Of a DNA stretch of 64,000 nucleotides, positions 38,654 through 48,045 are shown piece after piece. This stretch comes from ZC4RG42 sp003242425 (GTDB lineage Bacteria; Pseudomonadota; Gammaproteobacteria; Burkholderiales; SG8-39), in the NCBI GenBank assembly GCA_937907425.1, contig CALCIE010000024.1:83939-147938 (forward strand), written 5' to 3'. The notes beneath the pieces were generated by a model that saw only the letters and a program-made list of their open reading frames with translations, made no database searches and was not told the DNA's origin. The translations under genes and the position numbers were made by a program. Each line of letters starts with the position of its first letter. Position 1 is the stretch's first letter.

Positions 38654-40594
38654 ATGCGCTGGCTCGCTTTCGTGCTGCTCCTGCTTCCGTTCGTCCTGCG
38701 CGCTGCGCCGGCGGACGACGCGTTCCTCCTTGCGCGCGACGCTTGGCGTGCGGGCGATGTCGCGCGACTGGAGATCGCGTTGCCTGCGGTGGCTGGGCAT
38801 GTGCTCGAGCCTTATGCCCGCTATTGGTATCTGCAGTTGCGCATCGAGGAAGCGGAGCCCGAGGAAATCCAGGCTTTCCTGCAGGCGCACGAAGGTTCCT
38901 ATCTCGCCGACCAGTTGCGCAGAGCGTGGTTGCGCGTGCTCGGCAAGCGCGAACAGTGGGCGCTCTACGACGCCGAGTATGCGAAGCTCGCGCGCTCCGA
39001 GCCGGAGCTCGATTGCTATTACGCGCTCGCACGCGTGCGGGAAGGCGATCTTGCGGCGGCTGAGGAAGCGTTCACGGTATGGGACGCGGCGCGCGAAATT
39101 CCGGAGGGCTGCCAGCCGCTGGTCGCGGAACTGCACGCGGCGGGCAAGCTCGACGCGCGTCAGGTGTGGTTGCGCGTGCGCGCGCTCAATGCCGCGAACC
39201 GCACCGCCGCCGTGCCGCAGACACTGGCCTATCTGCCCGAACGCGAGCGGCCCGCCGACAGGCAGCTCGAGCGTATCGATAAGAAGCCCGCCGCATTCCT
39301 GCAGCAGGCGGAGCGGCTGAACCTGAAGAAGCGGCTCGACCGCGAACTGGTGATCTACGCCGTGCAGCGGCTGGCGCGCCAGGACGTCGAACGGGCGGCG
39401 CAACACTGGCTCGGGCTGCAGCGGCATTTCGGCGATTACGACCGGGCCTATGTATGGGGGCAGCTCGCTTTCCGTGCCGCGCTCAACCACTTGCCTCAGG
39501 CGCTCGAATGGTACGGACGTGCCGATGCCGCGCCCCTGAGCGACGAGCAGATCGAATGGCGGGTGCGCGCGGCCATGCGTGCCGGCGACTGGGCGGAAGT
39601 GGCGCGTTCGATCGAACGTCTGCCGGAGGCGCTGCGCAACGAACCGGTGTGGATCTACTGGTCCGCACGCGCCATGGCCGCGCTCGGCCGCCACGACGCG
39701 GCGGTGGCGCAATACGAGCGCATCGCCGGCGCGCCGCACTTCTACGGCAAGCTCGCGCAAGAGGAGCTGGGCCGCCCGCTGGTGGTGCCGCAGGAGCGGC
39801 ATCGACCGGACGAAGCGGAATTGCGCGCGGCGGCCGAGCATCCGGGCCTGCGTCGTGCGGTGGCGCTGTTCGACGCCGATCTGTGGCTCGAGGCGGTGCG
39901 CGAATGGAACTGGGCGATCCGCGACATGGACGACCGCAAGTTGCTTGCGGTGGCCGAATTCGCGCGCCGCAGCGAGTTGTGGGACCGCGCCATCGCCACG
40001 GCCGAACGGACCCGGCAGCTGCACGACTACTGGCTGCGCTTCCTCGCTCCCTATCGCGAGCGCTTCGCCGCGCAGGCGCAGGCCTACGATCTCGACGAAT
40101 ACTGGCTGCTCGGCCTGGTGCGGCAGGAGAGCCGTTTCGTGACGCAGGCGCGCTCGTCCGCGGGCGCGATGGGCCTCATGCAGGTGATGCCCGCCACCGC
40201 GCGCTGGATCGCGCGGCGCATGGGCATCGGTTACCACCCCGACCGGATCACCGACGTCGACACCAATATCGCGCTCGGCACCGGCTATCTGCGCTACGTG
40301 CTCGATTCGCTCGACGGTCATCCGGTGCTCGCGGCCGCGGCCTACAACGCCGGCCCCAACCGTGCCCGGCGCTGGAAGGCGGACCGTGAATTGGAAGGCG
40401 CAATCTACGTCGAGACCATTCCTTTCACCGAGACGCGCGATTATGTGAAGAAGGTAATGACCAACGCCTCCTTCTACGCCGCGCTCTACGGCGGCAAGGC
40501 CGCGGGCCTCAAGCAGCGCCTGGGGATCATTCCGCCGCGCACCTCCGAAGAAGGCTACACGCCCACGATCACCGGACAGGCGGGGCTACAATAG
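38654..40594 (+). CDS. slt: Soluble lytic murein transglycosylase
   Basis: A 646-residue periplasmic enzyme that cleaves peptidoglycan to anhydro-muropeptides. Signal peptide about 1-17. The long alpha-superhelical U/L region covers roughly 20-460. The C-terminal SLT domain has the catalytic Glu492 in LVRQESRF, then AGAMGLMQVMPATA and AAAYNAGPNRARRW. Length is in the Slt70 range. The AmpG-like gene in this window could import the products. Confidence 0.94.
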   Translation: MRWLAFVLLLLPFVLRAAPADDAFLLARDAWRAGDVARLEIALPAVAGHVLEPYARYWYLQLRIEEAEPEEIQAFLQAHEGSYLADQLRRAWLRVLGKREQWALYDAEYAKLARSEPELDCYYALARVREGDLAAAEEAFTVWDAAREIPEGCQPLVAELHAAGKLDARQVWLRVRALNAANRTAAVPQTLAYLPERERPADRQLERIDKKPAAFLQQAERLNLKKRLDRELVIYAVQRLARQDVERAAQHWLGLQRHFGDYDRAYVWGQLAFRAALNHLPQALEWYGRADAAPLSDEQIEWRVRAAMRAGDWAEVARSIERLPEALRNEPVWIYWSARAMAALGRHDAAVAQYERIAGAPHFYGKLAQEELGRPLVVPQERHRPDEAELRAAAEHPGLRRAVALFDADLWLEAVREWNWAIRDMDDRKLLAVAEFARRSELWDRAIATAERTRQLHDYWLRFLAPYRERFAAQAQAYDLDEYWLLGLVRQESRFVTQARSSAGAMGLMQVMPATARWIARRMGIGYHPDRITDVDTNIALGTGYLRYVLDSLDGHPVLAAAAYNAGPNRARRWKADRELEGAIYVETIPFTETRDYVKKVMTNASFYAALYGGKAAGLKQRLGIIPPRTSEEGYTPTITGQAGLQ

Positions 40595-40600
40595 CCGCGA

Positions 40601-40630
40601 CACCGCCGCCGCAGGCGGCGGTGCCCGTTT
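40601..40630 (+). terminator. Terminator after slt
   Basis: A 10-bp stem (40601-40610 with 40614-40623, 3-base loop), then CCC and five T, lying just after the slt stop. Confidence 0.75.
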
Positions 40631-40711
40631 TTCGTGCAGGAGGAATAAAGCCGGTGATCTTCGTCTGCTTCCTTGAACCCGCTCGTTCCGAACACCCGAT
40701 CGAGGTGGGCC

Positions 40712-41674
40712 GTGGCTGACATCGTCGTCCTCGGCGGCAGCGGATTCATCGGCCGCCATCTCGTCGAACGCCTGGTGCGCGACCATCACCGCGTACGCGT
40801 GCCGACGCGCCGCGCCGAGCGCGCGAAGCACCTGCTGGTGCTGCCCACGGTCGAAGTCGTCGAGGCGAACGTGCACGACGCCGCCGTGCTGCGGCGGCTG
40901 TTTCAGGGCGCGGATGCCGTCATCAATCTGGTCGGCGTGCTCCAGGACGGCCGCGGCAAACCCTACGGCGCAGGCTTCGCCGCGGCCCACGTGGAGCTGC
41001 CGAGCCGCGTGATCGAGGCCTGCCGGGCCGCGGGCGTGCCCCGTCTTCTGCACATGAGCGCGCTCAAGGCCGCCTCCGACGCCCCGAGCGCCTATTTGCG
41101 CTCCAAAGGCGACGGCGAAGCCGTGGTGGTCGGCGCGCGCGGTTACCTGCACACCACCATCTTCCGTCCTTCGGTGGTGTTCGGGCCGGAGGACAGCTTC
41201 CTCAACCTGTTCGCGAGGCTGCAGCGCAAGCTGCCCGTCATCGCGCTCGGCTCGCCGCAAGCGAAATTCCAGCCCGTGTACGTCTGCGACGTCGCCGAAG
41301 CCTTCGCGCGCAGCCTGTGGCGCGAAGACAGCTACGGCCGGGCTTACGATCTCGTCGGGCCGGCGGTCTATACGCTGGAGGAACTGGTGCGCTACGCGGG
41401 CACGGTTTCGGGACATCCGCGGCCGATCCTGCCGCTCGGGCCGCGCGCCTCCTATCTGCAGGCGATGCTGATGGAGTTCGCGCCTGGCAAGCTGCTCAGC
41501 CGCGACAACTACTATTCGATGAAGGTGGACAACGTTTCCGACGCGCCGCTGCCCTTCGGCATCCGCGCCACGCCGCTCGAAGCGGTCGCACCCACCTATC
41601 TTGCCGCGGGACATCCGCGCGTGCGCTACTTCACCTTCCGCAACTACGCCGGCCGTACCTGGCGCGAACCATGA
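40712..41674 (+). CDS. NDUFA9-like NAD(P)-binding protein (atypical SDR)
   Basis: A 320-residue Rossmann protein starting VADIVVLGGSGFIGRHLVERL, of the complex-I NDUFA9 subunit family. The catalytic Tyr/Lys pattern of SDRs is not preserved, as is usual for this group. AGGTGG sits just before GTG 40712. In bacteria the role is unclear; quinone or lipid-related functions are suggested for relatives. Its stop overlaps the GST start. Confidence 0.85.
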   Translation: MADIVVLGGSGFIGRHLVERLVRDHHRVRVPTRRAERAKHLLVLPTVEVVEANVHDAAVLRRLFQGADAVINLVGVLQDGRGKPYGAGFAAAHVELPSRVIEACRAAGVPRLLHMSALKAASDAPSAYLRSKGDGEAVVVGARGYLHTTIFRPSVVFGPEDSFLNLFARLQRKLPVIALGSPQAKFQPVYVCDVAEAFARSLWREDSYGRAYDLVGPAVYTLEELVRYAGTVSGHPRPILPLGPRASYLQAMLMEFAPGKLLSRDNYYSMKVDNVSDAPLPFGIRATPLEAVAPTYLAAGHPRVRYFTFRNYAGRTWREP

Positions 41675-42333
41675 ACCGTCCCGTCCTGCTGATCGGCAAC
41701 AAAAACTATTCTTCCTGGTCGCTGCGGCCATGGCTCTTCATGGCCCATCACGGCCTCGATTTCGAGGAGCGCCGCGTTTCCTTGTACGCGCCGGGCTCGA
41801 AGGAGGAAATCCTGCGTCATTCGCCCGCCGGCAAGGTGCCGGTGCTGCTCGCCGACGGCACGGTGGTCTGGGATTCGCTCGCCATCCTGGAATGCCTGGC
41901 CGAACGCCATCCCGAAACGCAGGGCTGGCCTGCCGAGCCCGCGCTGCGCGCTCATGCGCGTTCGATCAGCGCGGAAATGCATGCCGGTTTCGCGGCCATG
42001 CGCGAAGCGCTGTCGATGAACTGCCGCAAGGTCTATCCGCCGCGGCAGTGGCCGGAGGCAGTGCAGCGCGACATCGACCGGGTGCTGCAGATCTGGACGG
42101 ATTGCCGCGCGCGCTACGGTGCCCGGGGCGATTTCCTCTTCGGCCGCTTCACGATCGCCGATGCGATGTATGCGCCGGTGGTCTGGCGCATGACCGGCTA
42201 TTCCGTGCCGATGCCCGAGGCGGCGCAACGCTACTGCGAGACGATGCTCGCGTTGCCGGCGATGCAGGCGTGGCGGCGTGACGCCGAACTCGAGGCCGAG
42301 GTGCTCGAACAGTTCGAGCGGCCGCTGCCATGA
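41671..42333 (+). CDS. Glutathione S-transferase family protein
   Basis: A 220-residue GST. N-terminal thioredoxin-like domain with NKNYSSWSLRPWL (Ser catalytic region) and GKVPVLL (cis-Pro), followed by the helical C-terminal domain with FTIADAMYAPV. The NYSSWSLR pattern is like the maleylacetoacetate isomerase/Zeta-like relatives. ATGA overlaps on both sides link it to the NDUFA9-like gene and to cca. Confidence 0.9.
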   Translation: MNRPVLLIGNKNYSSWSLRPWLFMAHHGLDFEERRVSLYAPGSKEEILRHSPAGKVPVLLADGTVVWDSLAILECLAERHPETQGWPAEPALRAHARSISAEMHAGFAAMREALSMNCRKVYPPRQWPEAVQRDIDRVLQIWTDCRARYGARGDFLFGRFTIADAMYAPVVWRMTGYSVPMPEAAQRYCETMLALPAMQAWRRDAELEAEVLEQFERPLP

Positions 42334-43439
42334 AGATCTACGCCGTAGGCGGCGCCGTGCGCGACCAGCTGCTGGGGATGCCGGTGAAGGACCGCGATTA
42401 CGTCGTGGTGGGGGCCACGCCGGAGGCGATGATCGCGCGCGGCTTCCGCCCGGTCGGCAAGGATTTCCCGGTCTTCCTGCATCCGGAGACCAACGAGGAA
42501 TACGCGCTGGCGCGCACCGAGCGCAAGACCGGACGCGGCTACACCGGCTTCCAGTTCTATGCCGCGCCGGACGTCACCCTCGAGCAGGACCTTGCGCGGC
42601 GCGATCTCACCATCAACGCGCTGGCCCAGGACGAGCACGGCAACCTGATCGATCCTTACGGCGGGCTTGCCGATCTGCGCGCGGGCATCCTGCGCCACGT
42701 GAGCCCGGCTTTTGTCGAAGATCCCGTGCGCATCCTGCGCGTCGCGCGCTTTGCTGCGCGTTTCGGTTTCAGCGTCGCGCCGGAGACCATGGCGCTGATG
42801 CGCACCATGGTCGACAACGGCGAGGTCGACGCCCTGGTGCCGGAACGGGTATGGCAGGAATTCGCCAAAGGACTGATGGAGGAGCGGCCCGCGCGCATGT
42901 TCACGGTGCTTGACGAATGCGGCGCGCTCACCAGAGTGCTGCCCGAGTGGCAGGCTCTGGATGCCGCCCGAGCGCTCGCCGCGCTGAACGAGGCGGCCGA
43001 TCGCCGCGCGGCGCTTCCCGTGCGCTATGCCGCGCTGTGGGCGGGCGCGACGCCCGAAACCGTGGAGGCCGCGTGCGAACGCCTGCGGGCGCCGGGCGAC
43101 TGCCGCGATCTGGCCATTCTGGCCGCGCGCCACGGCCGTGCGCTCGAAGCGGCTGAAACGCAGGATGCCGCGACCCTCGTCGGCCTGTTGCAGGACGTGG
43201 ACGCCTTCCGCCGTCCCGAGCGCTATGCGTCCCTGCTGGACGCCGTCGCCTGCGATGCGAAAGCGCGCGGGCGCAGTCTGGAGCCTGCGCGGATGCGTCT
43301 CGGGACCGCCCTGGATGCGGCGCGGCGCGTCGATGCGGGCGCCGTTGCGCGCCGGCACCCCTCGCGCATCGCCGAAGCGGTCCGTGAGGCGCGCGTCGCC
43401 GCCGCAGAGGCCGCGCTTCAGGGAACGGCGGCCCGCTAG
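42330..43439 (+). CDS. cca: CCA-adding tRNA nucleotidyltransferase, without HD domain
   Basis: A 369-residue class II nucleotidyltransferase that repairs or adds tRNA 3'-CCA. It shows GGAVRDQLLG, the metal pair DRD in VKDRDYVV, RRDLTINALA and the nucleobase-recognition EDPVRILRVARFAARF. In E. coli a C-terminal HD phosphohydrolase domain follows; here the region after ALTRVLPEW has no HD signature and is short and Ala-rich. So the phosphatase functions are probably missing. Confidence 0.93.
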   Translation: MKIYAVGGAVRDQLLGMPVKDRDYVVVGATPEAMIARGFRPVGKDFPVFLHPETNEEYALARTERKTGRGYTGFQFYAAPDVTLEQDLARRDLTINALAQDEHGNLIDPYGGLADLRAGILRHVSPAFVEDPVRILRVARFAARFGFSVAPETMALMRTMVDNGEVDALVPERVWQEFAKGLMEERPARMFTVLDECGALTRVLPEWQALDAARALAALNEAADRRAALPVRYAALWAGATPETVEAACERLRAPGDCRDLAILAARHGRALEAAETQDAATLVGLLQDVDAFRRPERYASLLDAVACDAKARGRSLEPARMRLGTALDAARRVDAGAVARRHPSRIAEAVREARVAAAEAALQGTAAR

Positions 43440-43475
43440 GCTAAAATCGCCGGCCTGTTCCACCTTCACTCTTCC

Positions 43476-44849
43476 ATGTCGTCCGTCCACGCACCGCTCT
43501 TTGCGGGCCTTGCGCGCAACCTCCTCAGCGGCATCCGGCTGGCCCTTTTCCTGCCGGTGAAGCCCTCGGATTTCAGCGTCTCGCCCGGTCAGTTCGCGCT
43601 GCTCGTCGGCTTCAATGCGCTGGTTGCGCTGGGCGGCGACCTGGTCCAGCAGGGCTGGCCGGGCATGTTGAACGCGGCGGCGCTGCCCGTGCTGCTGAGT
43701 CATGTGCCGCTGTTGCTGCTTGCCTGCCTGCTCGCCGCCAGCCTGCTCGGCCGGGGCGAATTGCTGCTGCCCCTTGCCGTCGCGCTCTGCGCTGCCGAAC
43801 CGCTGTTCGAGGCGGTGACGCTGCTGCTGAGCGTGGACCCCCTCGGGGCCTGGATCGGCGCGCAGCCGGTGCGGACTTTGTCGCTGGTCTATGTCTTCAT
43901 CGGCTGGTGGCTTGCGGTCGCGCTGCGCGCGCTGTGGCTGTTCGGTGGCTGGCGCGGCGTGCGCACGGTGTACGCGGGCGGCGTGCTGGTGCTCATGGTT
44001 GGGGTGTTCGCGTTCTTCGTGCCGCGCCCCCAGCTCTGGTTTGCCGCGGAAGAGTCCGGCCAGGCGGACACACCGAGCGTGGCCGACGAATCCCTGTTCC
44101 ATCTGCAGCCGCGTCTGCTCGAGGAGGCGCTGGCGCAGCTCGAACCCGAACGCGCGGGACATCAGGACCTGTATTTCCTCGGCGTCGCGCCTTACGCCTC
44201 GGAAGACGTCTTCGTGCGCGAAGTGATGGCGGTGCGGCAATTGTTCGACGAGCGTTTCCGCACCGCCGGGCGTTCGCTGGTGCTGGCGAACAGCCCGCAG
44301 ACCCTTGCCGAGCTGCCGGTGGCCACGGCGACCAATCTGCGCACGGTGCTGCAGCACCTGGGGCGCGTGATGAATCCGGAAGAGGATATGCTGTTCCTTT
44401 TCATCACGACCCACGGCGACGAGCGGCACGAACTGGCCTTCGAGCTGCCGCCGCTCAGGCTGCAACAGCTCACCCCCGCCGTGCTGTCGCGCATCCTGGC
44501 CGACAGCGGCATCAAGTGGAAGGTGCTTGTTGTGTCCGCCTGTTATTCGGGTGGCTTCGTGAACGCGCTGCGGGACGATTACACCCTGGTCATCACCGCG
44601 GCCGATGCCGACAGCCCTTCGTTCGGCTGCGAGAGCGGACGCGACTACACCTATTTCGGCCAGGCCTTCTTCGCCGAGGCGCTGCGCCAGACGTTCTCGT
44701 TCGTCGAGGCGTTCGACCGGGCGCGCGAGCGCATCGTCGAATGGGAGCGACAGGAAAGGCTCGAGCCCTCCAGTCCGCAAATCCACATCGGGACTGCCAT
44801 CCGGCCCAGGCTTGCGCAACTGGAGCGGCAATACAATCCTGGCCGCTAG
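43476..44849 (+). CDS. Membrane-anchored C13 (legumain-like) cysteine peptidase
   Basis: A 457-residue protein. The N-terminal half has about five membrane segments (roughly 38-56, 68-92, 98-118, 135-155, 165-183). The C-terminal domain (from about 205) has the clan CD dyad His313 in ITTHGDE and Cys356 in VSACYSGG, which marks the C13/legumain fold related to caspases. The peptidase would sit at the outer membrane leaflet side or the cytoplasm, depending on topology. The substrate is unknown. It follows cca by 36 bases. Confidence 0.88.
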   Translation: MSSVHAPLFAGLARNLLSGIRLALFLPVKPSDFSVSPGQFALLVGFNALVALGGDLVQQGWPGMLNAAALPVLLSHVPLLLLACLLAASLLGRGELLLPLAVALCAAEPLFEAVTLLLSVDPLGAWIGAQPVRTLSLVYVFIGWWLAVALRALWLFGGWRGVRTVYAGGVLVLMVGVFAFFVPRPQLWFAAEESGQADTPSVADESLFHLQPRLLEEALAQLEPERAGHQDLYFLGVAPYASEDVFVREVMAVRQLFDERFRTAGRSLVLANSPQTLAELPVATATNLRTVLQHLGRVMNPEEDMLFLFITTHGDERHELAFELPPLRLQQLTPAVLSRILADSGIKWKVLVVSACYSGGFVNALRDDYTLVITAADADSPSFGCESGRDYTYFGQAFFAEALRQTFSFVEAFDRARERIVEWERQERLEPSSPQIHIGTAIRPRLAQLERQYNPGR

Positions 44850-44871
44850 CCGGCCTTAATTCGGAGGAAGG

Positions 44872-45489
44872 ATGATCGATCTGTACACCTGGAAGACGCC
44901 GAACGGACGCAAGGTCTCCATCATGCTCGAGGAAGTCGGGCTGCCCTATCGCGTGCATCCCGTGGATCTGGGCAAGGACGAGCAGTTCGATCCGGAGTTC
45001 CTCAAGATCAGCCCCAACAACAAGATTCCCGCCATCGTCGATCCCTACGGTCCGGACGGCAAGCCCATCGCGATGTTCGAATCCGGGGCGATCCTGATCT
45101 ACCTTTCCGCCAAGACGGGCAAACTGCTGCCGGAAGACATGCGCGGCCGTTTCGTGGCCCTGCAGTGGCTGATGTTCCAGATGGGCGGCGTGGGCCCGAT
45201 GTTCGGGCAGCTGCACCATTTCCTGCGTGCGGCGAGCGAACACGTGCCCTATGCCATCGAGCGCTACAGGAAGGAGAAGGACCGGCTCTACGGCGTGCTC
45301 GACCGGCGGCTGGCCGAAGTGGAATATCTGGCAGGCGAGTATTCCATCGCCGACATCGCCACCTATCCTTGGGTCGCGCGCTACGAATGGCATCAGACCG
45401 ACCTCAACGACTACCCCAACGTGAAGCGCTGGTTCGAGGCCATCAGCGCCCGGCCGGCCGTGCAGCGCGGCATGGCCGTGCCCGAGTAA
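44872..45489 (+). CDS. Glutathione S-transferase, YfcG/Nu-class-like
   Basis: A 205-residue GST resembling E. coli YfcG, a glutathione-dependent disulfide reductase. Signs: IDLYTWKTPNGRKVSIMLEE at the start (Thr/Asn active-site region), NNKIPAIVDPYGPDG and GEYSIADIATYPWV. GGAGGAAGG precedes ATG 44872. It is followed by the carbamoyltransferase on the same strand. Confidence 0.92.
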   Translation: MIDLYTWKTPNGRKVSIMLEEVGLPYRVHPVDLGKDEQFDPEFLKISPNNKIPAIVDPYGPDGKPIAMFESGAILIYLSAKTGKLLPEDMRGRFVALQWLMFQMGGVGPMFGQLHHFLRAASEHVPYAIERYRKEKDRLYGVLDRRLAEVEYLAGEYSIADIATYPWVARYEWHQTDLNDYPNVKRWFEAISARPAVQRGMAVPE

Positions 45490-45503
45490 GTGGAAGCTGA
45501 ACC

Positions 45504-47249
45504 ATGTCACTCATCGTTCTCGGCCTTTCCGGCGCCCTGAGCCACGATCCTTCGGCGGCGCTGTATATCGACGGCAAGCTCGTCGCCGCCGCGGAGGAAG
45601 AGCGTTTCGTACGCGACAAGCACGCGAAGAACCGCATGCCCATCGAATCGGCGCGCTATTGCCTCGCCGAAGCGGGCATCAAGCCGAGCGACGTGCAGGT
45701 CGTGTCCATTCCCTACGCGCCCATTCCCCTCACCACGCCGGCGCGCTGGCATTACGCGCGCCGCTACTGGTACGCCCCTGACCGTGCGCTCGACGCACTG
45801 TTCAACGGCAACCGCCGCTACCGGCGCTACCGCCAGCGCATCGAGTGGGCGCTGGTACAGCTCGGCATCGATCCGCGCAAGGTGCAGATCGACCCGGTCG
45901 AACACCATCTCGCGCATGCGGCCAGCGCCTACTACTGCAGCGGCTTCGAGGAAAAGACCGCCATCCTCGGCATCGACGGCAAGGGCGAATACGCCACGAC
46001 CTTCTTCGGCGTCGGCGAGAACGGCCGGATCACCAAGATCAAGGAGTTCTACGATCCGGATTCGCTCGGGGGGCTGTACGGGGCGCTGACCGAGTATCTC
46101 GGCTTCGAGATGCTCGACGGCGAGTACAAGGTCATGGGCATGGCGCCCTACGGCGACCCGGACAAGTACGACTTTTCGCGCCTGGCGAAATTCGAGAACG
46201 GCGAGCTCGTCGTCAACACCGAACTCGTCAACGTCATCGGCCTGCGCCGCTACAAGGAGAACGGCAAGGGCTTTTACTTCTCGCCCAAGCTGGTGGAATG
46301 GCTCGGCCCACGGCGCCAGGGCGACGTGGCCGACGATCCCTACGTCCATTACGCCGCGAGCGTGCAGGCGCTGTTCGAGAAGCTCGCGCTGGAGATGATG
46401 GACTACTACCTCGGCGACATCATCCGCGAGACCGGCAAGATCGTGTTCTCGGGCGGCTGCGCGCTCAACGTCAAGCTCAACCAGCGCATCATCGCGCGGC
46501 CGGAGGTGAAGGAGCTGTTCGTGCAGCCGGCCTCGGGCGATGCCGGGACCGCGCTCGGCGCGGCCGCGTGGTCCACGGTGCAGCGGGGCGTGAAGGTCGA
46601 GAAGATGGAGCACGTCTATCTCGGGCCGAGCTACACCAACGAGGAGGTCATCGCCGCCTGCGCGAAGCACCCGGCGCGACCCAACTGGCGCCGGATCGAC
46701 GACGTGCCGCAGCGCGTCGCGCGCATCCTCGCCGACGGCCATCCCGTCGCTTGGTTCCAGGGCCGCATGGAATTCGGGCCGCGCGCGCTCGGTGCCCGTT
46801 CCATCCTCGGCTGTCCCTCGGTGCCCGGCATCGCCGACCGCATCAACGAGCAGATCAAGTTCAGGGAACGCTGGCGGCCTTTCTGCCCTTCCCTGCTCGA
46901 CACCGTCGCGCCGCAGATGCTGCAGTCCACGCATCCGGCGCCCTTCATGACCTTCACCTTCGAGGTGGCGGAGGAATGGAAGCGGCGCGTGCCGGAGGTC
47001 GTGCACCAGGACGGCACGGCGCGCGCGCAGGTGGTCAAGCGCGAACACCATCCGCGCTACTACGACCTGCTGGTGGAGCTCGAAAGGCTCACCGGCAACG
47101 GCGTGTGCCTCAACACCTCGCTCAACCGGCGCGGCGAGCCGATGATCTGCTCGCCCACCGATGCGCTCAACATGTTCTACGGCTGCGATCTGCAGTACCT
47201 GGTCATGGAGGACATCCTGGTGGTCAAGGAGGGCGCGAAACCGTACTGA
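45504..47249 (+). CDS. Carbamoyltransferase, NodU/CmcH/WapO type
   Basis: A 581-residue carbamoyltransferase. The N-terminal Kae1-like domain has EHHLAHAASAYY and ILGIDGKGEY, and the C-terminal YrdC-related domain has FQGRMEFGPRALGARSILG and RWRPFCPS. The family moves a carbamoyl group from carbamoyl phosphate to a hydroxyl of a small molecule or sugar. Its neighbours, a methyltransferase and a WaaP/InaA-like kinase, recall the carbamoylated heptose of the Pseudomonas LPS core. That assignment is inferred. Confidence 0.9.
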   Translation: MSLIVLGLSGALSHDPSAALYIDGKLVAAAEEERFVRDKHAKNRMPIESARYCLAEAGIKPSDVQVVSIPYAPIPLTTPARWHYARRYWYAPDRALDALFNGNRRYRRYRQRIEWALVQLGIDPRKVQIDPVEHHLAHAASAYYCSGFEEKTAILGIDGKGEYATTFFGVGENGRITKIKEFYDPDSLGGLYGALTEYLGFEMLDGEYKVMGMAPYGDPDKYDFSRLAKFENGELVVNTELVNVIGLRRYKENGKGFYFSPKLVEWLGPRRQGDVADDPYVHYAASVQALFEKLALEMMDYYLGDIIRETGKIVFSGGCALNVKLNQRIIARPEVKELFVQPASGDAGTALGAAAWSTVQRGVKVEKMEHVYLGPSYTNEEVIAACAKHPARPNWRRIDDVPQRVARILADGHPVAWFQGRMEFGPRALGARSILGCPSVPGIADRINEQIKFRERWRPFCPSLLDTVAPQMLQSTHPAPFMTFTFEVAEEWKRRVPEVVHQDGTARAQVVKREHHPRYYDLLVELERLTGNGVCLNTSLNRRGEPMICSPTDALNMFYGCDLQYLVMEDILVVKEGAKPY

Positions 47250-47370
47250 GTGCGGCGTCGAAAAATGCACTACGCCGCGGCGCCGGACGTGGCCGGGGCA
47301 CCGCGGCTTCGATTACCCTTGCGCTGCGCCTGCGGCGCCAAAACGATAACAATGCCGGGGAGGGAGGGAG

Positions 47371-48045
47371 ATGCCCGAGAACAAGGAACTCGAGTTCCAG
47401 GAGAAGTACGACGCGAAGCATTCGCTCGAGTACTTCAGGAAACATCAACGCGGTCTGCGCCGTCGGCTGACCACGTGGGCGGAACGCCGCATGCTGCGCA
47501 AGGCGCTGGCGATGATGGGCGATCCGGGTTCGGTGCTCGACATCCCCTGCGGCGCCGGACGCTTCTGGACCGTTCTTGCGGAACGTCCCGACCGGCGCAT
47601 CCTGGCGGCCGATTACAGCGCCGACATGATCGAGACGGCGCGCCGCTTCCAGCCGCCCGAGCTGGTGGCGCGCGTCGAGACCTTCCAGGCCTCGGCTTTC
47701 GACATCAAGCTGCCCGATGCGGCGGTCGAAGCGATCGTCTGCATCCGCCTGATCCACCACATCGGCCAAACCGAAGACCGCCGGCGGATGCTGGCGGAGT
47801 TCCATCGCGTGGCGGCGCATACCGTCTGCCTCAGCTGCTGGGTGGACGGCAATCTGCAGGCGCGCCGGCGCAAGCGGCTCGAAGCGCGGCGCCCCAAACG
47901 CAAATACCAGAACCGCTTCGTGTTCGAGCGCGACACCATCGAACGCGAGCTCCGCGCAGCCGGTTTCGACATCCTCGGGCACATCGATCTGCTGCCGGGC
48001 ATCTCGATGTGGCGCATGTACGTTCTGCGGAAGCGCGCCGCATGA
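47371..48045 (+). CDS. Class I SAM-dependent methyltransferase
   Basis: A 224-residue methyltransferase with motif I VLDIPCGAGRFW near residue 53, then ILAADYSADMIETARR and IRLIHHIGQTEDRR. GGGAGGGAG precedes ATG 47371. Its stop overlaps the kinase ATG by four bases, so the two are coupled. The target is unknown; a sugar or lipid of the envelope is suggested by the neighbours. Confidence 0.87.
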   Translation: MPENKELEFQEKYDAKHSLEYFRKHQRGLRRRLTTWAERRMLRKALAMMGDPGSVLDIPCGAGRFWTVLAERPDRRILAADYSADMIETARRFQPPELVARVETFQASAFDIKLPDAAVEAIVCIRLIHHIGQTEDRRRMLAEFHRVAAHTVCLSCWVDGNLQARRRKRLEARRPKRKYQNRFVFERDTIERELRAAGFDILGHIDLLPGISMWRMYVLRKRAA

